The notes under the pieces were generated by a model. The model had not been told where the DNA came from and did not search any database. It saw only the letters and a list, made by a program, of their open reading frames with translations. From Flavobacteriaceae bacterium (lineage in GTDB: Bacteria; Bacteroidota; Bacteroidia; Flavobacteriales; Flavobacteriaceae), in NCBI GenBank assembly GCA_028284745.1, contig JANQRC010000067.1, forward strand, positions 28,080-92,079: a DNA stretch of 64,000 bases, in the 5' to 3' direction. A program made the position numbers and the translations under genes. Below, piece by piece: positions 57,201 to 64,000 of this stretch; the first letter of the stretch is position 1; the number at the start of each line of letters is the position of its first letter.

Positions 57201-58790
57201 GTACGAAACTCTACGCCTTATGTGGGACTGATCTCCCCACCTCCACACCACGACATCTACTCCATAGAAGACCTGGCACAACTCATCTACGACCTTAAAA
57301 ATGCCAATCGCAAAGCAAGAATCAATGTAAAGTTGGTCTCTGAAGTAGGCGTAGGCACTATTGCTGCCGGTGTCGCCAAAGCAAAAGCAGACGTGATCTT
57401 GATCTCTGGTTTTGACGGAGGCACAGGCGCTTCGCCACTTACATCGCTTCGTCATGCAGGATTGCCATGGGAATTAGGCATCGCTGAAGCTCAGCAAACC
57501 TTGGTCTTGAATGACCTAAGAGGACGAGTCGCCATCGAATGTGACGGGCAATTAAAAACAGGACGTGATGTCGCAGTGGCCTGTTTACTCGGTGCAGAAG
57601 AGTTTGGTTTTGCAACCGCTCCACTAGTTGCGTCTGGTTGTATCATGATGCGCGCCTGTCATTTGAATACCTGCCCTGTTGGGATTGCTACACAAGACCC
57701 AGAATTACGAAAGAATTTTGAAGGCAAACCAGAGCATGTCATCAATTATATGTATTTCGTAGCCCAAGAACTTCGAGGGATCATGGCAAAGCTAGGCTTC
57801 AGGACCATCAACGAAATGGTCGGGCAATCACAAAAACTAAATACCGCTAAGGCCATCGAACACTACAAGGCACAGGGCATCGACCTTTCCAAGATCCTGT
57901 ATAAGCCTGAAAATGAATCTGATGCGCCTGTTTTCAATACCGAAACGCAAGATCATCAATTAGAAAATGTCATCGATCTCCAAATCCTTAGCGATTCACA
58001 CCCGGCCATCTATCGAAAAGAAAAAATGTCGCTCGATTACGACATCAAGAATACCGATCGTTCGGTAGGTGCCATTCTCAGCAACGAGATCACTAAGATC
58101 CATGGCGGAAAAGGACTTCCGAAGGACACGCTATATTTGAACTTCACGGGTTCGGCAGGTCAAAGCTTTGGGGCTTTCTCTACGAACGGACTGGTCATGA
58201 AGGTCAAAGGAAATTGCAACGATTACTTTGGCAAAGGACTATCAGGCGCCACACTTGTTGCCAAGGTACCCGAAGAAGCCACCTTCAACTCAAATGAAAA
58301 TATCATCATTGGTAACGTAGCATTCTATGGGGCCATTAAAGGAGAGGCCTATATCAATGGCATCGCAGGAGAACGTTTCTGCGTCAGAAACTCTGGGGTG
58401 AAGGCAGTTGTTGAAGGAACTGGCGATCACGGTTGCGAATATATGACAGGTGGTATTGCGGTGATCCTCGGAAAAACAGGACGCAACTTTGCCGCAGGAA
58501 TGAGTGGCGGCGTCGCGTATCTCTATAATGATACAGGAGAATTTGATGAGCGAAACTTCAACATGGAGATGATAGGCCTTGAAGACCTGTCAGAAGAAGA
58601 CCTGTCAGAATTGAAACAGCTGATTCAAAATCACCAATTGCACACAAAAAGTAATGTGGCAAAGAAGATTCTTGAAAATTGGAAAGCCGAGCACAAGAAT
58701 TTCATCAAAGTGATGCCAACCGAATACAAGAAGGCACTAGAGAGACTTGCTAACGAAAAAGAAACCAACAACCTACAACCAACGGCATAA
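54267..58790 (+). CDS. gltB: glutamate synthase large subunit
   Basis: Amide transfer from glutamine to 2-oxoglutarate, giving two glutamates. The N-terminal glutaminase has nucleophile Cys20 in DNCGAGFIC after a 19-residue propeptide expected to be removed. The synthase/FMN domain and the 3Fe-4S cysteines in CIMMRACHLNTCPVGIA follow, then the beta-helix domain (GDHGCEYMTGG). Length (1507 residues) is normal. An ATG at 54273 is an alternative start. It is 2 bases upstream of gltD. Confidence 0.97.
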   Translation: MIMLPEKQGLYSPEFEHDNCGAGFICSLKGKRTNDIIHKALDILVKLEHRGAVSADGKTGDGAGILIDIPHGFLKEVCKFEIPKAGEYALGMVFLPKSDNQTQFCIDVFNQNIHAQGLEVLGWRDVPVDHSHVGSIASQTEPAIKQVLVGKNGMDLNDFQFATKLYAARKIAEHTVQRSKLSESSYFYLPSFSTRTVIYKGLLIPEDIKNYYLDLSDERVVTRLALVHQRFSTNTFPTWDLAQPFRYMCHNGEINTIKGNRSRMKAREELFKSDIFGDNIKEMLPIVIEGKSDSATMDMVVESLLATGRSLPEVMMMLVPEAWEKHRSMSDEKKAFYEYNACIMEPWDGPASIPFTDGNYIGALLDRNGLRPSRYTVTKNGYVVMSSETGVLDIKPENVERHGRLEPGKMFLVDMNEGRIVEDEEIKKQITTQKPYREWLDDNLLPLADVPYTGNKTAVEPVDKTTRMQVFGYTEEDIKTIITPMGINAKEAIGSMGTDTPLAVLSNRPQLLYNYFKQLFAQVTNPPLDGIREEIITDISLAIGSDNNIFDIIPDQAKKLRIQNPIISNEDLDKIKFIDHPDYKATSISTLYSVINGMNGMENALEEITDRVYEAVSEGANIIILSDRGVSKEVAPIPMLLACASVHHSLKLKGKRSSFGIVIESAEPREPHHFACLFGYGASAINPYLVNEILEDQVKNGQIQGFTTNKAIANFNKAVAKGLIKVMNKIGISTLHSYRGAQIFEALGLNSKFVEKYFTNTPTRIEGIGLYEVEKELSQRHSHAFKDRPEGYIKLNIGGDYRWRRNGEHHMFNPTTISKLQQAVRQNNWESYQVFADEINRQSKQLMTLRGMFEFSELNPIPIEQVEPWTKIVKRFKTGAMSYGSISKEAHENLAIAMNRIGGKSNSGEGGEDKARLHKSLDGNYKNSAIKQVASGRFGVSIEYLTSAKEIQIKMAQGAKPGEGGQLPGAKVYPWVAEVRNSTPYVGLISPPPHHDIYSIEDLAQLIYDLKNANRKARINVKLVSEVGVGTIAAGVAKAKADVILISGFDGGTGASPLTSLRHAGLPWELGIAEAQQTLVLNDLRGRVAIECDGQLKTGRDVAVACLLGAEEFGFATAPLVASGCIMMRACHLNTCPVGIATQDPELRKNFEGKPEHVINYMYFVAQELRGIMAKLGFRTINEMVGQSQKLNTAKAIEHYKAQGIDLSKILYKPENESDAPVFNTETQDHQLENVIDLQILSDSHPAIYRKEKMSLDYDIKNTDRSVGAILSNEITKIHGGKGLPKDTLYLNFTGSAGQSFGAFSTNGLVMKVKGNCNDYFGKGLSGATLVAKVPEEATFNSNENIIIGNVAFYGAIKGEAYINGIAGERFCVRNSGVKAVVEGTGDHGCEYMTGGIAVILGKTGRNFAAGMSGGVAYLYNDTGEFDERNFNMEMIGLEDLSEEDLSELKQLIQNHQLHTKSNVAKKILENWKAEHKNFIKVMPTEYKKALERLANEKETNNLQPTA

Positions 58791-58792
58791 CT

Positions 58793-60253
58793 ATGGGAAA
58801 GCTTAGAGGTTTTATGGAATTTGACCGCCAGAACGAAGGCAGCCTTGCTGTCGAGGAACGGTTAAAGAATTACAACGAATATACGATCGCATTACCAGAG
58901 GAAGAACTAAAGAATCAAGGTGGGCGATGTATGGATTGCGGTGTTCCCTTCTGCCATAGCGGATGCCCGCTCGGTAATATGATCCCCGATTTTAACGATG
59001 CCGTATACAATGGCCGTTGGAGAGAAGCTTCAGCCATCCTACATGCCACGAACAACTTCCCAGAGTTTACAGGTCGCCTGTGTCCTGCGCCATGCGAATC
59101 AGCCTGTGTGTTAGGCATCACAAGCCCTCCCGTTTCTATTGAAATGATCGAAAAGTCGATCGTTGAACGCGCTTTCGCGGAAGGTTGGATCGTTGCCTCT
59201 CCGCCAGAAAAACGAACAGGCAAGAAAGTAGCTGTGGTAGGTTCAGGTCCTGCAGGTCTTGCCGCAGCGCAACAACTAAATCGTGCCGGACATAGCGTAA
59301 CTGTACTTGAGCGCGATGATAAAGTAGGCGGATTGCTACAATACGGTATTCCAAATTTTAAGCTCGAGAAAAATGTCATCGACCGCAGAGTTGCCATCAT
59401 GGAAGAAGAAGGCATCGAGTTTGTGGTAAATGCTGAAGTGGGAAAAAGCTATCCATTGGAAAAGCTCGAGGCTTTTGATGCAGTCGTTCTGTGCATAGGT
59501 TCAACAACCCGAAGACGCCTACCTATAAAAGGTTCTAACTTAAAAGGAGTGGTGCAGGCCATGGATTTCCTGAAAAAGCAAAACAAAGTAGTTAGCAGAA
59601 TCGAAGAACCTGCCGAAGACCTAACCGCAACCAACAAAGACATCATCGTCATTGGTGGTGGTGACACTGGTTCAGACTGTATAGGGACTTCTAATCGTCA
59701 TGGTGCAAAATCTGTAACTAACTTCGAGATCATGCCTAGACCTAGCGAAGTTAGAACAGAAGAGCATCCTTGGCCCTTTTGGCCCTTTACACTCAAAACA
59801 TCCAGCTCTCACGAAGAAGGCGTAGAACGTAACTGGGCCATATCTACCAAAGCGTTCATCGGGAATGAAAAAGGCGAACTCGTGGCGCTGAAAACTGTAG
59901 AGGTCGAATGGGTTCCGATCCCGGGAGAACGCCCACAATTAGTTGAAAGGTCAGGCACGGAAAAGGAATGGCCTTGCGATATGGCCATCCTGGCATTGGG
60001 TTTCACAGGCCCAGAAGCTACCATACCAGAACAGCTGGGACTAGAGACCGATCCTCGAAGCAACATCGAAGGAAAGAAAAATTACCAGACCAACATTCCA
60101 AGCATATTTGTTGCAGGCGATGCAAGAAGAGGGCAATCATTAATCGTATGGGCCATTTCCGAAGGTCGAGAGGCCGCCAAGCAAGTTGATGAATACTTGA
60201 TGGGACATTCTATGCTTCCCGCAAAAGAAAAAGGAGACTTGCCGTCAGTTTAA
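58793..60253 (+). CDS. gltD: glutamate synthase small subunit
   Basis: NADPH-oxidising FAD/Fe-S subunit feeding electrons to GltB. N-terminal cysteine clusters CMDCGVPFCHSGCPLGN and CPAPCESACVLG bind [4Fe-4S] centres. The FAD motif is GSGPAGLAAAQQL and the NADPH motif GGGDTGSDCIG; the C-terminal FVAGDARRGQSLIVWAI is typical. 486 residues is normal. It is convergent with the Oar-like receptor, leaving 6 bases between the stops. Confidence 0.97.
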   Translation: MGKLRGFMEFDRQNEGSLAVEERLKNYNEYTIALPEEELKNQGGRCMDCGVPFCHSGCPLGNMIPDFNDAVYNGRWREASAILHATNNFPEFTGRLCPAPCESACVLGITSPPVSIEMIEKSIVERAFAEGWIVASPPEKRTGKKVAVVGSGPAGLAAAQQLNRAGHSVTVLERDDKVGGLLQYGIPNFKLEKNVIDRRVAIMEEEGIEFVVNAEVGKSYPLEKLEAFDAVVLCIGSTTRRRLPIKGSNLKGVVQAMDFLKKQNKVVSRIEEPAEDLTATNKDIIVIGGGDTGSDCIGTSNRHGAKSVTNFEIMPRPSEVRTEEHPWPFWPFTLKTSSSHEEGVERNWAISTKAFIGNEKGELVALKTVEVEWVPIPGERPQLVERSGTEKEWPCDMAILALGFTGPEATIPEQLGLETDPRSNIEGKKNYQTNIPSIFVAGDARRGQSLIVWAISEGREAAKQVDEYLMGHSMLPAKEKGDLPSV

Positions 60254-60259
60254 CACTCG

Positions 60260-63200
60260 TTAGAATTGGAAGGTAACCCCCAATTGTGCTCTCCAACGAG
60301 AGTTGTTAGGATCTACTACCCAAGGCTTAGTGTCTAGAGGCACATTAAAGGTGTACCGGGGCTGTTCATTTTGGATGTCAACAAAGCGTAGCAGGCTAAA
60401 ACTAGAGTTTACTACGTTAGGCACAAATACCAAGCGACCCCAATCTTTGTTGACCATATTTAGCACATTCAATACATCCATAGAAACAGTGATGCCCTTC
60501 CCCCCTTTGAACCTTCTATTGAAGGCCAACTTCATATCCAATTCGTGGTTCCAAGGTGTTCGCGCTCCATTGCGTTGGGCATAATCGCCTCTTCGCGCTC
60601 TTAGATAGTCGTTCGATTCGATATAGGCGTCCAAATTCTGCCATTGCTCTTCTGCGGAAACTAGATTTCCATCAGCATCATCGAAATCGACCAATACGAT
60701 CTCACTCTGATCCCTAGGAATATATACGATATCGTTCCTGGAAGATCCATCTCTATTGGGGTCTCCTTGGTATACAAAGGAAAAAGGGCTTCCAGACCTT
60801 CCGTTGTACAATAAGGAAACCAACATGCTGTTTTTCTCATTGAAAGAATGGGAGAAACTATGGCTTGACACAAACTTGTGCCTTAGGTCGAAATTTGAAA
60901 ACGAACGAGCCGGGTCATTGCCAAACAGAGCCTGATTCCATTCAAAATTTGCAGCCGGACTACTCCGTACAGTACTCGAAATATCTTCGCTCCTACCGTA
61001 GGTGTATCCCAAATAGCCTTCATAGCCACCCCATTTCTTGTTAAGATGAGCAGTGAGGTTGTAACGATAGCCCACATCGGTGTTTGTCAACAGGAAAACA
61101 TTCGTAAAGCTGGGGTTTATCTTGATATCCTGACCGGTCTCAAGAAAATATGGTCGATCGTCTGCCCCCGCAAAGTTTCCAAGCTCATTTCTACGATTTA
61201 TAGACTGAAAGAATATTCCTTCTAGCACTTTTGAATAAGTAGCTTCAAATCCAAAATTCCAATTTCGTGGAAGTACCCATTCAAATGCAAGATTCGATTT
61301 CCAGTCCCGTGGTTGCTTAAAGTCATTATCTATCAAGTTTACCTCTGTCAAACCTGGTTGTTGTGCCACCAAGTCGCTAAGGTTCTCTGTTAAAGGTAAA
61401 GCATCGTCAGGCCTTATATCTATATTGAAATAGTTGGTTCCAGAAATATACTCCGTATAGGCGAACCATAGATAGGGCAAGCGTCCTGAGAACAGACCCG
61501 TTCCTCCACGGAGTTTCATTTTTCTATTCTCATCTAAGAAATAAGTGAACCCCAATCGCGGATTTAGCTGTGGTGCCTTAGAGATCTGATTGTCAAAACG
61601 ACTGAATTCTGGAGTATCTGTAACCAATTCACTAATAGGAAGGTCTTCAGGCAATGCTTGGGCATCTAATCGCAACCCATAAATAACGGACAGTCGGTCC
61701 GAGATGCGATATCGGTCCTGAGCATACAACGCCGCCTCCAACACTTTAAAAGAGGCCGAAGGCACACTGCTCACAAAATCAAAGGCATTGTTATTCACAT
61801 TGTACACACCACGCACCCTACGTGGACGATCATTCAAGAAATCTTCGACTGAACGATACTCCCACCTCCCATTCCAAGCAGATAAAAAACCATAGTCTAT
61901 ATCATTAAGCTGCACGAAGCCACCTAAGTTTATGGTGTGGTCTTTCTTTACATAGGTAAACTTGTTGTTAAGCTGATATGTAGAAAAATCTGTGCTATAA
62001 ACGGAAGCTTCGCGGTAAGTGCCGGCAAAGATTCGATCTGACGAATTCACAGCAATTTGAATGTGGGGGAACACCCTTCCTTCAAAATCTCTATCCTCAG
62101 ATACTTTGTTATAACCTACCGACAAGACATTGGCCGTATTTTGTGTGAGATTGGATCTTAGCTCCAATGCCAGACTATTGGCCGTACTGTTGTGTCGATA
62201 TCCTTGGTTCCCAAAATTGAAGAATGAAGCATTCCACTCAAGATTGTCGGCAAAACTCTTTACAAAATTGTTTCGAATATTGAGTTTGTGCTTACTAGAG
62301 ATATTGTAGTCCAACCTAGCGAATAGCTTCGTGCTTGAAGTCTTAATATCTGCCGCGGTAAAGGTTCCCGGGTCATAGTCATAGTTGTTGATCAAATGAT
62401 TCGCGATCTCTTCAACCACATCGGCCGAGAAGTTGGAAGTGGCCGACCCAGGAGCATTCAGAACCGGAGTACTTGAAAGCGCCTGTTCAAAATTCAAATA
62501 ATAAAATAACTTGTCCTTTTTTAGAGCTCCTCCATGACCTACTCCGAACTGAATATCATAAAAATCACGAACATCCTGTTCAATTCCATCGGCAAAACTT
62601 CCTACTAGTAGTTGATTGTTTCCATAGCCATAAACTTCAGTCTCATAGTTATTTGTACCATTTTTAGTCACCAAATTGAGACTAGCTCCTCCAAAATTTC
62701 CAATACTTGCATCGAAAGGGGCTACTTTCACAGACAATTCTTTAATGGCTCCGAATCCAATGGGTTGACTTCTAGACAAACTACCAGGAGTGCCATTAGC
62801 TTGTGAACCCGATGCGCCACTTGCTGGTTCTTGAAATCCAATCACATCGTTGTTTGCGATACCATCAATGTTAAGGTTGTTGAAACGGTTGCTTGCACCT
62901 CCAAAAGAATTCAGGTTGGCTTCCGGAATATTCCGAGTGAGGTCCTGGATGCCTCTAGCTATTGTAGGTGTGTTTTGTATTTTGCGAGTCGAGATCAAGG
63001 TTTCATTCCCTTGTTTCAACTTACCATTGCTCTCAGAAGTAACAACAACTTCTTCAAGCTCTTCTCTTTCCTCAATAAGGGTGAAATCTTTATAAGTGAT
63101 CTCCCCAAGACTCACAGTAACACCTGCAAGCTTCTGCGTTCTATACCCAATCAGCTCAATACGGACTTCATAAGTGCTTGAAGGTGATAGGTTATTTATC

Positions 63201-63400
63201 GAATAGAAACCCGTGGCCTGAGTAACTGTGCCATATTGGTAATTAGTTGCCGAGTCAACAACAATAACTGTACTCAGTTCAATAGGATTTCCTTCTTTAT
63301 CTTTTACTGTTCCTTGAAGTGTTCCGGTAGTTTCTTGAGAAATTCCAATGAAAGAAATGAACATTGCTACTAAAGAAAAGTAGCAAGATTTATGACACAT
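60260..63400 (-). CDS. Oar-like TonB-dependent receptor
   Basis: Outer membrane protein of about 1046 residues. Signal peptide (MCHKSCYFSLVAMFISFIGISQ) is followed by a carboxypeptidase-regulatory-like domain (TLQGTVKDKEGNPIELSTVI), a TonB-box-like LEEVVVTSE, a plug domain with NIPEANLNSFGG and RSQPIGFGAIKELSV, and a large beta-barrel with many aromatic strands ending in RAQLGVTFQF. The pattern matches the OmpA-related/Oar group rather than SusC. The ATG at 63400 was preferred to a TTG at 63406. The ligand is unknown; it would need the TonB system at 47.9-50 kb. Confidence 0.9.
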   Translation of the reverse strand: MCHKSCYFSLVAMFISFIGISQETTGTLQGTVKDKEGNPIELSTVIVVDSATNYQYGTVTQATGFYSINNLSPSSTYEVRIELIGYRTQKLAGVTVSLGEITYKDFTLIEEREELEEVVVTSESNGKLKQGNETLISTRKIQNTPTIARGIQDLTRNIPEANLNSFGGASNRFNNLNIDGIANNDVIGFQEPASGASGSQANGTPGSLSRSQPIGFGAIKELSVKVAPFDASIGNFGGASLNLVTKNGTNNYETEVYGYGNNQLLVGSFADGIEQDVRDFYDIQFGVGHGGALKKDKLFYYLNFEQALSSTPVLNAPGSATSNFSADVVEEIANHLINNYDYDPGTFTAADIKTSSTKLFARLDYNISSKHKLNIRNNFVKSFADNLEWNASFFNFGNQGYRHNSTANSLALELRSNLTQNTANVLSVGYNKVSEDRDFEGRVFPHIQIAVNSSDRIFAGTYREASVYSTDFSTYQLNNKFTYVKKDHTINLGGFVQLNDIDYGFLSAWNGRWEYRSVEDFLNDRPRRVRGVYNVNNNAFDFVSSVPSASFKVLEAALYAQDRYRISDRLSVIYGLRLDAQALPEDLPISELVTDTPEFSRFDNQISKAPQLNPRLGFTYFLDENRKMKLRGGTGLFSGRLPYLWFAYTEYISGTNYFNIDIRPDDALPLTENLSDLVAQQPGLTEVNLIDNDFKQPRDWKSNLAFEWVLPRNWNFGFEATYSKVLEGIFFQSINRRNELGNFAGADDRPYFLETGQDIKINPSFTNVFLLTNTDVGYRYNLTAHLNKKWGGYEGYLGYTYGRSEDISSTVRSSPAANFEWNQALFGNDPARSFSNFDLRHKFVSSHSFSHSFNEKNSMLVSLLYNGRSGSPFSFVYQGDPNRDGSSRNDIVYIPRDQSEIVLVDFDDADGNLVSAEEQWQNLDAYIESNDYLRARRGDYAQRNGARTPWNHELDMKLAFNRRFKGGKGITVSMDVLNVLNMVNKDWGRLVFVPNVVNSSFSLLRFVDIQNEQPRYTFNVPLDTKPWVVDPNNSRWRAQLGVTFQF

Positions 63401-63406
63401 ATACAA

Positions 63407-63654
63407 TATTTTGAATTAAAAGGTTTGTTTCAAAAACGCAAACTTCCTTACAATATGACGACACGAAATTGAAGAAATAAAACAATATCTACTTAAAAGA
63501 AAGTAGACAAAACGAAACTAGGCATCCAAGCTTGAGCAAAAAGGCCTACTCGCAATACTATATCTACATAAACGAGCGGTAATTATTTTCATTCTTAATA
63601 GATCAGAGTATGACAATCAGAACATATGACCGGACAAGTATAACTTCTAAAAAA
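63407..63654. other. upstream gap of the Oar-like receptor gene
   Basis: A/T-rich non-coding stretch between the receptor start and the terminator-like hairpin at 63655. I see no gene and no clear -7 box for the receptor. Confidence 0.5.
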
Positions 63655-63681
63655 TAAAAAAAGTGGGGTTATATCCCACTT
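63655..63681 (-). terminator. rho-independent terminator on the minus strand
   Basis: Stem AAGTGGG/CCCACTT with a 7-base loop; on the minus strand it is followed by a long T-rich run (T7, then A, then T6). It would end transcripts coming from the rRNA side, about 190 bases after the first 5S terminator. Confidence 0.65.
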
Positions 63682-63867
63682 ATAAAGGTCTATCAAGATA
63701 AAGGACCAACCGCTGTTTTATACCTCACTATGCGTGCTACCCCAGGAGTACCTCCTGTGCCACCGAGCTATCCGCTCATACGCTTCCGATAGCTATCGGG
63801 ACGGGACTGCAGGGTATCCGGCTACTATCCCTTCCCGAGAGTTGTTCCCTACCGATCCAGACAAAGA
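63682..63867 (-). other. terminator-bounded, hairpin-rich segment downstream of 5S rRNA
   Basis: Non-coding segment between two minus-strand terminators. It contains a hairpin CAGGAG-TAC-CTCCTG (63743-63757), a perfect 14-base palindrome (63786-63799) and a TAGCTC-like sequence that recalls a tRNA D arm but cannot be folded into a full cloverleaf. It could be the trailer of the rRNA operon, a small RNA, or a tRNA relic. Confidence 0.4.
63786..63799. repeat. palindrome CCGATAGCTATCGG
   Basis: A perfect 14-base palindrome, with GGAC following. Similar CGATAGCTATCG palindromes are common in flavobacterial intergenic DNA, so this is probably one copy of a dispersed element. Confidence 0.45.
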
Positions 63868-63897
63868 AGTCCCGATTCCAAAAAAGGAATCGGGACT
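63868..63897 (-). terminator. hairpin terminator after 5S rRNA
   Basis: A perfect 12-bp stem (AGTCCCGATTCC with GGAATCGGGACT) and a 6-base A loop (T on the minus strand), about 10 bases after the 3' end of the 5S gene. The trailing T-run is short. Confidence 0.6.
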
Positions 63898-63907
63898 CTA
63901 TAAAAGT

Positions 63908-64000
63908 GGGCGGCGACCTACTCTCCCACCTGTCGGCAGTACCATCGGCGCTGGCGGGCTTAACTTCCCTGTTCGGCATGGGAAGGGGTGCGCCCCGCCG
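63908..64000 (-). rRNA. rrf: 5S ribosomal RNA, 3' part (gene runs off the right edge)
   Basis: On the minus strand the sequence ends in the typical 5S 3' half, with GTTAAGCCCGCC, TACTGCCGACAGGTGGGAGAG and AGTAGGTCGCCGCC. About 93 bases are inside the window; the 5' end and the 23S gene are expected beyond position 64000. The exact 3' end is uncertain by a few bases. Confidence 0.9.

Noticed and set aside
63720..63790. Possible tRNA on the minus strand (TAGCTCGGTGG segment)
   Set aside because: No acceptor stem, T arm or anticodon loop of correct size can be formed, so it was not called as a tRNA.
63776..63979. 67-codon minus-strand ORF at the right edge
   Set aside because: It runs through the 5S gene and its terminator, so it is not a coding region.
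1..64000. CRISPR arrays, insertion sequences, prophage or known anti-phage defence genes
   Set aside because: No regularly spaced direct repeats, transposase, integrase, phage structural or recognisable defence gene was seen.

Overview
The window looks like a chromosomal segment of a marine-type Flavobacteriaceae bacterium (Bacteroidetes). Evidence: a complete type IX secretion/gliding cluster (gldJ, porU, porV) linked to cdd and the pyruvate dehydrogenase genes, a C-terminal T9SS sorting domain, an Oar-like TonB-dependent receptor, PafA-type alkaline phosphatase, Bacteroidetes -7 boxes (TAnnTTTG) in front of several genes, and A-rich leaders with few Shine-Dalgarno sites. The genus cannot be fixed from the sequence alone.

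Layout. 1-2.2 kb: DCC-like membrane protein, small membrane protein, ECF sigma factor with a small Cys-containing partner. 2.2-7.6 kb: UbiA-like membrane protein, glycine decarboxylase gcvP, a decayed methyltransferase, a FabH-like ketoacyl synthase. 7.7-11.7 kb: exported unknown protein, lipid-linked sugar flippase, WlbB/WlbA-type amino-sugar acid enzymes. 11.7-18.4 kb: PafA phosphatase, Mla-type ABC pair, DUF389 protein, manC, SprT-like protein. 18.4-20.7 kb: a patch of poorly conserved DNA with a lone membrane protein, a T9SS-cargo gene broken by an in-frame stop, and dispersed repeats. 20.7-32.8 kb: a sugar utilisation island (galE, FGE, Hyi-like protein, galT, galK, Na+/sugar symporter, NUDIX-type regulator, a sulfatase remnant, an intact sulfatase, and a divergent GH3 glycosidase). 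32.8-44.8 kb: SDR, M28 peptidase, pdhC, pdhA, cdd, porV, porU, gldJ. 44.8-52.7 kb: murF, two tRNA-Val genes, folC, tonB-exbD-exbB, nhaD, glutamate/amino acid dehydrogenase. 52.8-63.4 kb: acyl-CoA dehydrogenase, gltB-gltD, Oar-like receptor. The right edge enters an rRNA operon through the 3' part of a 5S gene on the minus strand.

The most interesting part is the 20.7-32.8 kb island. It joins the Leloir galactose pathway to a Cys-type sulfatase and to a genuine aerobic formylglycine-generating enzyme carrying both active-site cysteines and a lipoprotein-like N-terminus. It has no SusC/SusD pair. A NUDIX-fold regulator whose catalytic NUDIX box is destroyed is the first intact gene of the operon. 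Two copies of a near-identical 29-base palindrome (22 of 29 bases shared) lie upstream of the two sulfatase genes, one overlapping a TATATTTG -7 box. Together these suggest a regulon for desulfation and catabolism of a sulfated galactose-containing glycan. Other items worth attention are three decayed genes (methyltransferase, T9SS cargo, sulfatase) and a terminator-bounded, hairpin-rich segment downstream of 5S rRNA.
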